The notes: generated by a model not told the origin, from the sequence alone. A stretch of 9,441 nucleotides of DNA from Flavobacteriaceae bacterium (GCA_003511845.1 DOIV01000338.1:3602-13042); one strand, 5' to 3'; counted from the stretch's first letter, positions 1 to 8,510 are shown. Made by a program: numbers and translations.

Positions 1-21
1 GGTCTTTGGTCTTTGGTCTTT
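1..21. repeat. Three tandem copies of heptamer GGTCTTT, left flank of the four-helix-bundle gene
   Basis: Three exact head-to-tail copies of GGTCTTT occupy 1-7, 8-14 and 15-21. The array begins at the window edge and may continue to the left. It lies 23 bp beyond the stop codon of the four-helix-bundle gene. The same heptamer recurs in inverted orientation on the other side of that gene at 423-436, so the two arrays look like the paired ends of one element. Function is unknown. Confidence 0.85.
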
Positions 22-44
22 AAACTTGACCTTGAGAAAAGATA

Positions 45-395
45 TTATTTGTCTAGGTATTTTCTGAGATTTGTAATCATTTTTGCAATGATCAAAAAAT
101 CTTCTCTTAATTTATTATCTTCAATTTCATTTATATAATCAATCCTCCTTGCAATTGTCAAACAAACAATACATTCTTTTAATGAATCACCTGAAATTAT
201 AAGATGATTATTAAACACTTTATCTGTACTATTTGCTCCTTCCGCAATATTTAGTGCTATAGAATTTACAGCTCTTAATAATTGAGCGGTTAAAATAAAT
301 ATTTCATTTTTAGGGAATTTATCGGTTAAGTCATAAATCTCATCAATGATATCTAGACTTTTTTGATAAACTTTTAATTCCTCAAATTTAAACAT
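45..395 (-). CDS. Four-helix-bundle protein, S23/IVP (23S rRNA intervening-sequence protein) family
   Basis: This 116-residue all-helical protein starts with the family's usual opening (FEELKVYQKS at 4-13) and has the central signature in which a conserved FP pair precedes LTAQLLRAVNSIALNIAEG at about 35-53. The length matches the family, which runs at about 110-130 residues. Members were first noted as ORFs inside 23S rRNA intervening sequences. The accessory protein Avd of diversity-generating retroelements has the same pentameric bundle fold and binds nucleic acid. No reverse transcriptase or variable-repeat pair is visible here, so there is no support for a retroelement role. The ATG at 393-395 gives the expected N-terminus, and no Shine-Dalgarno is seen. 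The gene follows atpD by 58 bp on the same strand and is probably read from the atp transcript. Inverted heptamer arrays flank it, suggesting insertion as a unit. Its exact function is unknown. Confidence 0.85.
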   Translation of the reverse strand: MFKFEELKVYQKSLDIIDEIYDLTDKFPKNEIFILTAQLLRAVNSIALNIAEGANSTDKVFNNHLIISGDSLKECIVCLTIARRIDYINEIEDNKLREDFLIIAKMITNLRKYLDK

Positions 396-422
396 CGTAT
401 ATGGTTTTAGTAATTTATTTCA

Positions 423-436
423 AAAGACTAAAGACC
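423..436. repeat. Two inverted heptamer units (AAAGACT AAAGACC), right flank of the four-helix-bundle gene
   Basis: Positions 423-429 and 430-436 are two tandem heptamers. Their reverse complement, GGTCTTTAGTCTTT, matches two units of the array at 1-21 with one mismatch. The pair lies between the atpD stop codon and the ATG of the four-helix-bundle gene. In a minus-strand transcript this end could base-pair with the opposite end and close a long-range stem around the gene. Confidence 0.75.
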
Positions 437-451
437 AGATACTATTAGTCT
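425..451 (-). terminator. Possible weak hairpin just after atpD
   Basis: A 7-bp inverted repeat (AGACTAA at 425-431, TTAGTCT at 445-451) with a 13-nt loop starts 3 bp beyond the atpD stop codon. Read on the minus strand it is followed by only three T residues and is AT-rich, so it is at best a leaky terminator or processing site. One arm overlaps the right heptamer array, so the symmetry may be a by-product of that repeat. Confidence 0.2.
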
Positions 452-453
452 AA

Positions 454-1989
<1,536 letters not shown>

Positions 1990-2047
1990 TTATTTTAAAA
2001 CCCTAAATACTTTATCAAAATAAAAATACTATTATTTTTATAAGGTG

Positions 2048-2055
2048 TAAAGGTA
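2048..2055 (-). promoter_or_regulatory. Possible -7 box for atpD (TACCTTTA)
   Basis: On the minus strand TACCTTTA matches seven of eight positions of the Bacteroidota -7 consensus TAnnTTTG. It lies about 85 bp upstream of the atpD ATG and downstream of the receptor terminator, the right interval for an atpD promoter. No TTG-type -33 element is seen at the usual distance, so support is weak. The rest of the 193-bp gap is AT-rich and shows no other clear signal. Confidence 0.25.
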
Positions 2056-2100
2056 ATCTATTTACTGTAAAATAAAAAATGTTTTTCTTTAATTTTTTAG

Positions 2101-2133
2101 CAAAAAAAATGCTTCGGTTAAACCGAAGCATTT
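2101..2133 (-). terminator. Strong intrinsic terminator of the TonB-dependent receptor transcript
   Basis: A perfect 13-bp inverted repeat (arms 2107-2119 and 2121-2133, core GCTTCGGTT) has a single unpaired central base. On the minus strand it ends in an uninterrupted run of eight T residues, the last five beyond the stem. It begins 22 bp after the receptor stop codon. The long T run occurs only in the minus direction, which marks it as the receptor's terminator and not a bidirectional one. It separates the receptor from atpD. Confidence 0.92.
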
Positions 2134-2155
2134 AAAATTAATTTTATCTAAAAAA

Positions 2156-5068
2156 TTATTGATTAATGGTCCATGAAACATAAAATTGAGAGCCTACTGC
2201 ACCAGTACCTGGAGCACTAAAATATTCTTGACCTCCTATATTAGAACCTCCAATTTTAAACATAGATTTAATTTTTGGTACTGAGTAGTTTATTTGTGCA
2301 TCAACAACTGTTCTAGAGTCAACTACAATATCAACAGAACTTGACTGCCAAAAGTATTCATCATTCCATCTTGCATTTACATTAAATCCGAAATTTTTAA
2401 ATAGTTTTGGGTTTCCAAAAGATACTTTAAATTTATGTTCAGGTGTGTTAAAGGCTGCTCTAAAAGCTGGATCACTAGCTTGATCTAAATCTAATTTAGC
2501 ATAGGTATAATTTACACCAAAATCAAAATCACCTAGTTTAGTATCTAAACCTATACTAGCTCCGTAAGAAGAAACATCAGCTTCAGAATTAGTATACGTT
2601 TGAATAACTTTAATATTACCTGTTGCTACATCAATAGCTCCAGAAAAGGTAGTAAAATCAGTTGTATTACCTGAAATTGGAGTTATTATCGTCTTATTAG
2701 CTATAAAACCATCATATTGATTATAATACACATTAATATCAACAGACACTTTCCCTAACCTGCCTCGATATCCAATATCATAAGCTGTTACTTGTTCAGG
2801 TTTCACTAAATCTGTTTTATCTTTCACTAACAAATTGGCATTTTGAGCTATAGCTACAGGTACAGGCGTACCTCCTTGTATGGCTGCTCCTAAAGCTGCT
2901 CCATAAGCCTGAACAGAACCTAAAGTGTAAGAATCAAAATAAATATCTCTACCAGTAATGGTAGTATTAGGCAGTCTTCTGTCTAAATTTAAAGGTGATG
3001 ATCCTACTAAAATTGCCCTACCCACATCAAAACCAATAAATAGAGATTGCGTATCTGGGTTTCTAAATCCTGTTTGGTAAGACATTCTAAAATTATGTTG
3101 TTTATTTTCACCAGCTGAATACACTAAAGATGCCCTTGGCGAAATATTACCATCAAAAAATTCATTTTTGTCATATCTAAAAGAAGCTGTTAATTTCAAT
3201 CTTTCATCAGCAAATTTCTTACTAGCTTGCACATAAGCTCCGTATTCACCATATTCTATAGCTCCATCATAATCTGTAAAAATTGTACCTGCTGAATTTA
3301 ATGAATATTGTCTGTATGACCCACCAACTTGCAAATCTACCGCATCATTTAATAAACGAGAAAAATTATAATTCCCTTCTCCAACTTTCATTGAGGTTTC
3401 ATCAATAAATTTTGATCCTGTAAGGATACTAGAATCATTTGTTACTTTATCAAAAAGTGCTTTGAATTCTGGTGTGCCTGGTTGCGGTCTAACAGTAGCA
3501 TCTGCGGCATTTCTTGCTGCGGCATGTAATTGTGCTTGTACAGCTGGATCAGAAGGATTACCACCACCTCCAACTACTTGACCAAGTCCCTGCACATATG
3601 CTCCTGTATAGGTACCAAACCACTGTCCAGCAAATTGTTTACTCATATTAATACCCGTAAAACGCATATCATAAGTATCACCAGCATCTTCTAAAGTTAT
3701 GTATCCTCTTAAAAAGAAGTCTTTATTCTTAATTTCTAATTTATGCTGTTGCATTAAGAAATTTTTCATTGCGTATCTGTTTGCCCCTTGATAGATAGTA
3801 TTTCCCATACCAACTCTTGAGTTCCAAATCACTTCAAAATCATTTGCAAAAGGTCTCCAATTCAATGAACCATCAAATTTTATGCTTTTCGCTTCATAAT
3901 CGGTTAAATCTTGCTCTTTATACCCTGTCATTCCAACATTATCTTTCGGAATAAGAGGAAGAGCTGCTGTAAAAGCTGGTACAAGTGCCGCTGGCACTGA
4001 ACCTCCTGCAAGCATTGCCCCAGCAAAACCTTGTAAATCATGGCTCCCAGCGGGAACACCAACGGCTTTAGCGATAGCTGAAACATGAATTTCATCACCA
4101 TAAATATTCAGTCCATCATGGACTAGTCTAGATGAATTAAATGGTGTAACAGCATCTTGCTGACCAATAGTAGTTCTAGTATATTGATTATCATCAACAG
4201 CAAACCAATCTGTCCCTTTCATATAAGACAAAGAACCTTTGGCTGCAAATTTTTCACTAAAAGTATATGCTGCACGCACACCAACATCATAAAAATTATT
4301 GTCACCTGCGGCATCTTGCATCGTCAAACCCGTTTTTACATAAGCACTAATACCTGGGTCATCAAAAGGACTTCTACTGGTCATAAACAAAATACCATTA
4401 AAAGCATTTGCACCGTATAAAGCAGAGGATGCTCCTGGAAGTAACTCAACACTTTTAACATCTAGCTCATTCATACCTAGCAAATTACCCATTACAAAGT
4501 TTAAAGCTGGTGATGCATTATCCATCCCATCAACCAACTGTACAAAACGTGTGTTTGCAAAACTTGCAAAACCCCTTGTATTTACAGCATTAAAAGTTAA
4601 ACTCCCTGTATTAACATCTACGCCTTTTAAGTTCCCAATACTTTGGTAAAAAGAAGGTGCTGTTGCGTTCTTAACTGCTCTCATATCCATTCTTTCAATA
4701 GTTACAGGAGATTCTCGAACACTTTCAGGCGTTCTAGAAGCAGAAATCACGACCTCATCTAAATTGGTTTCTGATTCTGCTAAGGCAACATCAACTTTTT
4801 GATTGTTCTCAGTAATTTCAATAGTTTGTGTAAGAAAGCCTAAAAGAGAAACCTCAATTTTAAAAGGCAAGGCTTCACTAACTTGCAAGTTATAATTACC
4901 ATCAAAATCAGTAGTTGTACCAATTGCTTTTCCTTTAACTTTAATATTTACTCCTGGTATTACATCCCCACCTTTCGCATCAGTCACTGCACCTGTTACA
5001 ACGGTCTGAGACCACATAGCAATACTGACAAAAAAAGCAAAGAATAATGTAAGATTTTTATACTTCAT
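2156..5068 (-). CDS. TonB-dependent outer-membrane receptor with N-terminal carboxypeptidase-regulatory-like domain
   Basis: This 970-residue gated outer-membrane transporter is powered by TonB-ExbBD. A signal peptide covers about residues 1-20. A carboxypeptidase-regulatory-like beta-sandwich follows (about 23-98), with the typical PGVNIKVKG and TDFDGNY signatures. A TonB-box-like LDEVVISAS lies at 103-111. The plug domain (about 115-235) includes VQLVDGMDN and the conserved ELLPGASSALYGANAFNG stretch. The rest is a 22-strand-type barrel with KPEQVTAYDIGYRG at 756-769, ending in an aromatic-rich strand (FYVSW). There is no SusD partner next to it and no SusC-type features, so glycan import is not supported. 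The substrate cannot be read from sequence. Three predicted loops (331-374, 498-545 and 717-747) are unusually rich in Ala, Gly and Pro. It lies 94 bp downstream of a secreted protease on the same strand, and co-transcription is possible. Confidence 0.95.
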   Translation of the reverse strand: MKYKNLTLFFAFFVSIAMWSQTVVTGAVTDAKGGDVIPGVNIKVKGKAIGTTTDFDGNYNLQVSEALPFKIEVSLLGFLTQTIEITENNQKVDVALAESETNLDEVVISASRTPESVRESPVTIERMDMRAVKNATAPSFYQSIGNLKGVDVNTGSLTFNAVNTRGFASFANTRFVQLVDGMDNASPALNFVMGNLLGMNELDVKSVELLPGASSALYGANAFNGILFMTSRSPFDDPGISAYVKTGLTMQDAAGDNNFYDVGVRAAYTFSEKFAAKGSLSYMKGTDWFAVDDNQYTRTTIGQQDAVTPFNSSRLVHDGLNIYGDEIHVSAIAKAVGVPAGSHDLQGFAGAMLAGGSVPAALVPAFTAALPLIPKDNVGMTGYKEQDLTDYEAKSIKFDGSLNWRPFANDFEVIWNSRVGMGNTIYQGANRYAMKNFLMQQHKLEIKNKDFFLRGYITLEDAGDTYDMRFTGINMSKQFAGQWFGTYTGAYVQGLGQVVGGGGNPSDPAVQAQLHAAARNAADATVRPQPGTPEFKALFDKVTNDSSILTGSKFIDETSMKVGEGNYNFSRLLNDAVDLQVGGSYRQYSLNSAGTIFTDYDGAIEYGEYGAYVQASKKFADERLKLTASFRYDKNEFFDGNISPRASLVYSAGENKQHNFRMSYQTGFRNPDTQSLFIGFDVGRAILVGSSPLNLDRRLPNTTITGRDIYFDSYTLGSVQAYGAALGAAIQGGTPVPVAIAQNANLLVKDKTDLVKPEQVTAYDIGYRGRLGKVSVDINVYYNQYDGFIANKTIITPISGNTTDFTTFSGAIDVATGNIKVIQTYTNSEADVSSYGASIGLDTKLGDFDFGVNYTYAKLDLDQASDPAFRAAFNTPEHKFKVSFGNPKLFKNFGFNVNARWNDEYFWQSSSVDIVVDSRTVVDAQINYSVPKIKSMFKIGGSNIGGQEYFSAPGTGAVGSQFYVSWTINQ

Positions 5069-5091
5069 ATTTTTATTATTTGGATTAATAT

Positions 5092-5131
5092 TTTCGCAAA
5101 ATACAATTTTTTTTAAACAATCATTGCGAAA
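5092..5131. promoter_or_regulatory. Spaced 8-bp inverted repeat in the receptor's upstream region, possible operator
   Basis: TTTCGCAA at 5092-5099 and TTGCGAAA at 5124-5131 are exact reverse complements separated by 24 bp. Their centres are 32 bp apart, close to three helical turns. The left arm overlaps a -7-like TATTTTG (5097-5103, minus strand), which lies about 30 bp upstream of the receptor ATG. No T run follows on either strand, so this is not a terminator. A binding site for a repressor or activator of the receptor gene is a reasonable guess. No regulator gene is nearby. Confidence 0.35.
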
Positions 5132-5162
5132 CTGTAAATTTTAAGCGTAGTTTTTTGCTAAA

Positions 5163-7895
5163 TTAATACTTAATTATCTTTTTGGCAGTTTTAGCCAATC
5201 CTTTTTGGATACTTAAAATATAGATTCCTGAAGTCAAATTATTAAGATTTAACTCTTTGTTAAAAGTAGTAGACTGATTGGTATATTTATGATGAATAAT
5301 TTGCCTTCCTTGTATATCAAATACAGAAATTATTACATCATCAGACGTGTCTGTTTCTAGCGAAATATCAATAGTGTCTTTAAAAGGATTAGGATAAATA
5401 GAGAATTGACGGAATGAGAAATCATCAATTGAGCTGGTTTGATTGGTTTGACAAAGTTCTATTGACCAACTATTTATTGTCCCCACATCTCCTGAAGAAT
5501 TATCAATCACTCTCAAAGTCCAATCGCCTTGCGAAGAACCTCCATTTAAAATGGATAATAAACTCATAGGCTTTGTTGCACCTGAAATAGCAGGAATTGA
5601 ATTATTATTACAGACTGAAACACTAACTGCATCATCAAACACCGCATTAATACCCTGCCTTTGAACTCCTGAAGAACCACATGACTTATCATAGATCAAC
5701 GCCTCTTCTCCATTTGGAGCTTTTAAATAAATTTGTAAATCCCACAGCCAAGTATGTGTCAAATCTAAGTTTAGATTTACATCTGTTACCTCAAAATCAT
5801 CAGAAACAGTAATAACAGACTCTATTCCTGAAGGGTTTGCATCTGGAATTGTTTTCGGAATATCTGCGGCTTGATAGATTTCACAAGTGGTATCAAATGA
5901 GCCTATAGAAATATTTTCACTATTTATTGCAAAGAAGATATTCCCTACAGCTTGCACCATAATTCTAATATTAGGTGATGGATTATTTGGCACAATGATA
6001 CTTTCAGAACCATCATTTGGTGTATTAGAAACCAAGGTTATCGGAAAAGTGAGTCCGCCATCTGTAGATAAAAGAATATTTACATTTGCCTCATTTATTC
6101 CGTTAGCATCTGTACCAGCAACTCCCCAAGTGATAAGTTTAGTGTCATTTTCTGTCCATGTAATATTTTCTGTATTTTGAGAAGTTACAACAAAAGGTCC
6201 CGCAGCATCACTTACAGTTATCTGAGTGTTATCTGTAGCCGTTTCCCCTTCCCCAACAACATTATCTCTAACGGTTAACGTAAAATTCATTGTTCTTGAT
6301 ACGCTAGGTAATACCTCCCATGCTGTAGAACTTCCCATAGTTAAACTTGATAAACTCGGAAAATACCTATCTGCATTTACAGTTGGCGGATAAGAGCGAA
6401 AAACAGCCCCAACATTTTGAGTTGAAGATGGCGGTATTTGAATACCTGACACTTCATTATCAATTTGCTCCCAGCAATACGTCAAATTATTCCCATCTAC
6501 ATCTGCACCTTGTCCTCTTAATACGAAAGGTGTAGATTTAGGTATAATAAAATCATTTCCAGCATCAGCTGTTGGTATATTTAAATTTGTAGAAAAATTA
6601 GAAACTGTTGCACATTGACTGTTTCCTGTGGATATATTAGTTAAAATTTCTGCAATACTAACACTATGAAAATAGGCATCACTATTTCCTTGAACATTTT
6701 GTGGAGTACATAAACCTGCATACCCCATAATTGTCGAACCACTACCTGGCTCTACAGCTGTAGCATTATTTCTATTCCCTCCTGAACAGTTACCGCTAGT
6801 TCCGTTAAAAGTATGATTCGCCCCAAATTGATGCCCCATTTCATGAATCACAAAATCGATATCGAAACTATCACCTACAGGTGAATCTGAACCTGTTACA
6901 CCTCCAGCTTTTGAACTTGTACATACAGAAGCTAAATTTGCAACACCACCACCACCTGTACTGAACACATGACCTATATCATAATTTGCAGTACCTATAA
7001 TATTATTTAATGTCGTTTTGTTTTGACCAAGCATTGCTAATCCATCATCATTTTTATAAGGGTCGGCTCCTGGATCTGATGCTAAAAAAATTAACTGATC
7101 ATTATTTGCAACCAATTGCATTGTCAACGCTATATCACGTTCAAAAATAGGATTGACCCTTGACATGGTAACCGTTATTGCAGACAACACTGCATTTACC
7201 TTCTCACTTCGAGAACTACCAGCACCTAAACCTGCAGCTGCAATATGATAACTTGAATACTCTTCTGTCGTAGCTATAGCCAGTTTGAAAGTTCGTAATT
7301 TTAAGTCATGAACTAAAGAGTTTTTAAAACTATTTTTTACTTTATTTGACAAGGATAAATCATCAGTTAAACATTCAAATATTTTATTTTCAAGAATATC
7401 CTTTTTATTATAAACCTTATATATTTTTTTATTTTCTGTGTAGGGATCTATAAATACGGTTCCCTTTTCAGGAGACAAAATCATGGCATATAAACCTAAC
7501 TTATTAACCGAAAAATGTATTGAAGAATAGTTATCACCAACAGCTTGTCCTACATAGGTTTTTATTGAAGGAAATTTTTTAGCTAAATCAGGATGTAAAA
7601 CCGAAGTTTCAAACACTTCGTATTTTAAAAGCTCTCCTTCAGCATTAGGGAACTCAATAGTTTGAGACGCTTTAGTTGTTAATAAAACATTTTGAAGCTT
7701 GGTTCTTAGTTTAGTAATATCTAAAACAAAAAACTTATGCCTTTTGTCATTATCGTTTTTAACTAGACCTTTTTCTAATTTATCTAACTTACTAACTTTA
7801 GACCACAGGTTTTTCTCTTGAGAAAATCCTTTAAAAGGATTCAATAACAAGCCTGTAATTAAGATAAGAAAATAGCAATATTTAACTTCTCCCAT
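5163..7895 (-). CDS. Secreted reprolysin-like (M12B) zinc metalloprotease with P-domain and T9SS sorting domain
   Basis: This 910-residue endopeptidase is exported by Sec and then by type IX secretion. The signal peptide covers about residues 1-25. A propeptide follows (about 30-200), with the FPSIKTYVGQ and VFIDPY landmarks seen in flavobacterial reprolysin-like proteases. The catalytic domain (about 201-430) carries the zinc motif HEMGHQFGANH at 351-361, with ligands His351, His355 and His361 and general base Glu352. The Met-turn is Met390 in STIMGYAG. A PKD-like segment (about 441-565) and a second beta-sandwich-like segment (about 568-665) lead to a proprotein-convertase P-domain (about 690-815: LTHTWLWDLQIYLKAPNGE, GDWTLRVIDN, INSWSIELC). 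The type A sorting domain (about 831-910) opens with IYPNPFKD and ends KKIIKY. No later start codon precedes the signal peptide core, so the ATG at 7893-7895 is used. The substrate is unknown. It lies upstream of the TonB receptor on the same strand with no terminator between them. Confidence 0.95.
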   Translation of the reverse strand: MGEVKYCYFLILITGLLLNPFKGFSQEKNLWSKVSKLDKLEKGLVKNDNDKRHKFFVLDITKLRTKLQNVLLTTKASQTIEFPNAEGELLKYEVFETSVLHPDLAKKFPSIKTYVGQAVGDNYSSIHFSVNKLGLYAMILSPEKGTVFIDPYTENKKIYKVYNKKDILENKIFECLTDDLSLSNKVKNSFKNSLVHDLKLRTFKLAIATTEEYSSYHIAAAGLGAGSSRSEKVNAVLSAITVTMSRVNPIFERDIALTMQLVANNDQLIFLASDPGADPYKNDDGLAMLGQNKTTLNNIIGTANYDIGHVFSTGGGGVANLASVCTSSKAGGVTGSDSPVGDSFDIDFVIHEMGHQFGANHTFNGTSGNCSGGNRNNATAVEPGSGSTIMGYAGLCTPQNVQGNSDAYFHSVSIAEILTNISTGNSQCATVSNFSTNLNIPTADAGNDFIIPKSTPFVLRGQGADVDGNNLTYCWEQIDNEVSGIQIPPSSTQNVGAVFRSYPPTVNADRYFPSLSSLTMGSSTAWEVLPSVSRTMNFTLTVRDNVVGEGETATDNTQITVSDAAGPFVVTSQNTENITWTENDTKLITWGVAGTDANGINEANVNILLSTDGGLTFPITLVSNTPNDGSESIIVPNNPSPNIRIMVQAVGNIFFAINSENISIGSFDTTCEIYQAADIPKTIPDANPSGIESVITVSDDFEVTDVNLNLDLTHTWLWDLQIYLKAPNGEEALIYDKSCGSSGVQRQGINAVFDDAVSVSVCNNNSIPAISGATKPMSLLSILNGGSSQGDWTLRVIDNSSGDVGTINSWSIELCQTNQTSSIDDFSFRQFSIYPNPFKDTIDISLETDTSDDVIISVFDIQGRQIIHHKYTNQSTTFNKELNLNNLTSGIYILSIQKGLAKTAKKIIKY

Positions 7896-7899
7896 TGAG

Positions 7900-7907
7900 C
7901 AAATATA
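7900..7907 (-). promoter_or_regulatory. -7 box TATATTTG of the metalloprotease promoter
   Basis: TATATTTG on the minus strand is a perfect match to the Bacteroidota -7 consensus TAnnTTTG. It ends four bases before the protease ATG, so transcription would begin at or next to the start codon and the mRNA would have essentially no leader. No good TTG -33 element is seen at the usual spacing. A chance match in AT-rich DNA is possible. Confidence 0.4.
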
Positions 7908-7941
7908 AACTTTGTTTTTTAATCAGATTTTATTATTTTAA

Positions 7942-7949
7942 TATCTTTG
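7942..7949 (+). promoter_or_regulatory. -7 box TATCTTTG of the lipoprotein-ribF promoter
   Basis: TATCTTTG matches TAnnTTTG perfectly and ends 15 bases before the lipoprotein ATG, which predicts a leader of roughly 10 nucleotides. The nearest upstream TTTG (7911-7914) is 27 bp away, longer than the usual spacing of about 19-21 bp, so the -33 element is unassigned. Together with the box at 7900-7907 it makes the 69-bp gap a compact divergent promoter region. Confidence 0.5.
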
Positions 7950-7964
7950 TAGAAATTCATTTTT

Positions 7965-8510
7965 ATGAAGCACCTTTTATTTTACATTTTATTGTTTTTT
8001 CTGATTGCTTGTAAAAGTAAACACCTAAACAAAACTAGCATGCAATCGCCTGAAAAACAAATTTTTAATTTAGAAAACTGCCCGAAAATGTCGGGAGAAA
8101 ATGCACAATGTAGTATTAAAATTATTCCAAACTCAACACTGATTATAAAACAAGATGAATTTCAAAGTTCATACATTGAAATTGAAAAAGGAGAAAAAAC
8201 CATAATTAAATACGAATTTAAAAGAAATCAACTACCAAATACAGTAGATGGACATCATATTGAAATGATTTATTTTGAGGTTGAAAATGATACTGAGTCA
8301 ATTAATTTAGTAAATGAAGAATTGCAAAGCGTAAAGATGATGTATGGTAGATTGTGTTATTGCAAAGGTACTTCTGGATATTTTAAAGTTTCTCAAGGTA
8401 GTCTGAAGTTTTCAAATAAAAATAATGAAATGACTATAAAGTTAAAATTTAAAGTTGGTAAAATTCCACAATTAATTAGTGAAATAAATGAAACTATTAA
8501 ACTAATATAA
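7965..8510 (+). CDS. Small predicted lipoprotein of unknown function
   Basis: I do not assign a function to this 181-residue protein. A short hydrophobic signal ends in the lipobox LIAC, so Cys16 should be lipidated after signal peptidase II cleavage. The following residues, KSKHLNK, are basic and lack the acidic lipoprotein export signal described for surface lipoproteins of some Bacteroidota, which favours a periplasm-facing location. The mature part is alternating hydrophobic and polar and looks mostly beta. Four further cysteines occur as two pairs, Cys39/Cys49 and Cys131/Cys133 in GRLCYCKG, which could form disulfides or bind a metal. The ATG start is supported by the signal peptide directly behind it and by a -7 box upstream. 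ribF follows after 41 bp on the same strand with no terminator between, so the two are probably co-transcribed. Confidence 0.82.
   Translation: MKHLLFYILLFFLIACKSKHLNKTSMQSPEKQIFNLENCPKMSGENAQCSIKIIPNSTLIIKQDEFQSSYIEIEKGEKTIIKYEFKRNQLPNTVDGHHIEMIYFEVENDTESINLVNEELQSVKMMYGRLCYCKGTSGYFKVSQGSLKFSNKNNEMTIKLKFKVGKIPQLISEINETIKLI

Larger units (their letters stand above)
1..436. mobile_element. Putative small inserted element: S23-family ORF bracketed by inverted heptamer arrays
   Basis: The unit consists of a 116-codon four-helix-bundle gene enclosed by GGTCTTT repeats at 1-21 and their inverted counterparts at 423-436. The outer 14 bases of the right end, read on the minus strand, match the left heptamers with a single difference (GGTCTTTAGTCTTT against GGTCTTTGGTCTTT). 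It sits immediately after atpD, where atpC normally follows in Bacteroidota. No transposase is present, and no target duplication can be judged because the left boundary is outside the window. S23-family proteins are known as the ORFs of intervening sequences in 23S rRNA, so an IVS-like insertion is a reasonable analogy. Mobility is inferred, not shown. Confidence 0.35.

Noticed and set aside
1..21. CRISPR array
   Set aside because: The repeat unit is seven bases with no spacers between copies, and no cas gene is present.
1..436. Diversity-generating retroelement, because its Avd protein shares the four-helix-bundle fold
   Set aside because: No reverse transcriptase, template repeat or variable repeat is visible. 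The protein resembles the S23/IVP branch found in rRNA intervening sequences.
2107..2133. Palindrome as an operator for atpD
   Set aside because: The perfect GC-containing stem with an eight-T run on the minus strand, 22 bp after a stop codon, fits an intrinsic terminator much better.
4157..4420. Open frame on the plus strand inside the receptor gene
   Set aside because: It lies antisense to a well-supported barrel-coding region, its translation has no recognisable domain, and its composition is what a reverse-strand shadow would give.
2156..5068. SusC-type glycan importer
   Set aside because: There is no adjacent SusD gene and no SusC-specific signature. The protein reads as a general TonB-dependent receptor with a regulatory-like N-terminal domain.
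5887..6180. Open frame on the plus strand opposite the protease's beta-sandwich region
   Set aside because: Fully antisense to a confident coding sequence, with no promoter or family resemblance.
6347..6535. Short open frame on the plus strand opposite the PKD-like segment of the protease
   Set aside because: Only 62 codons, antisense, and low-complexity His/Leu composition.
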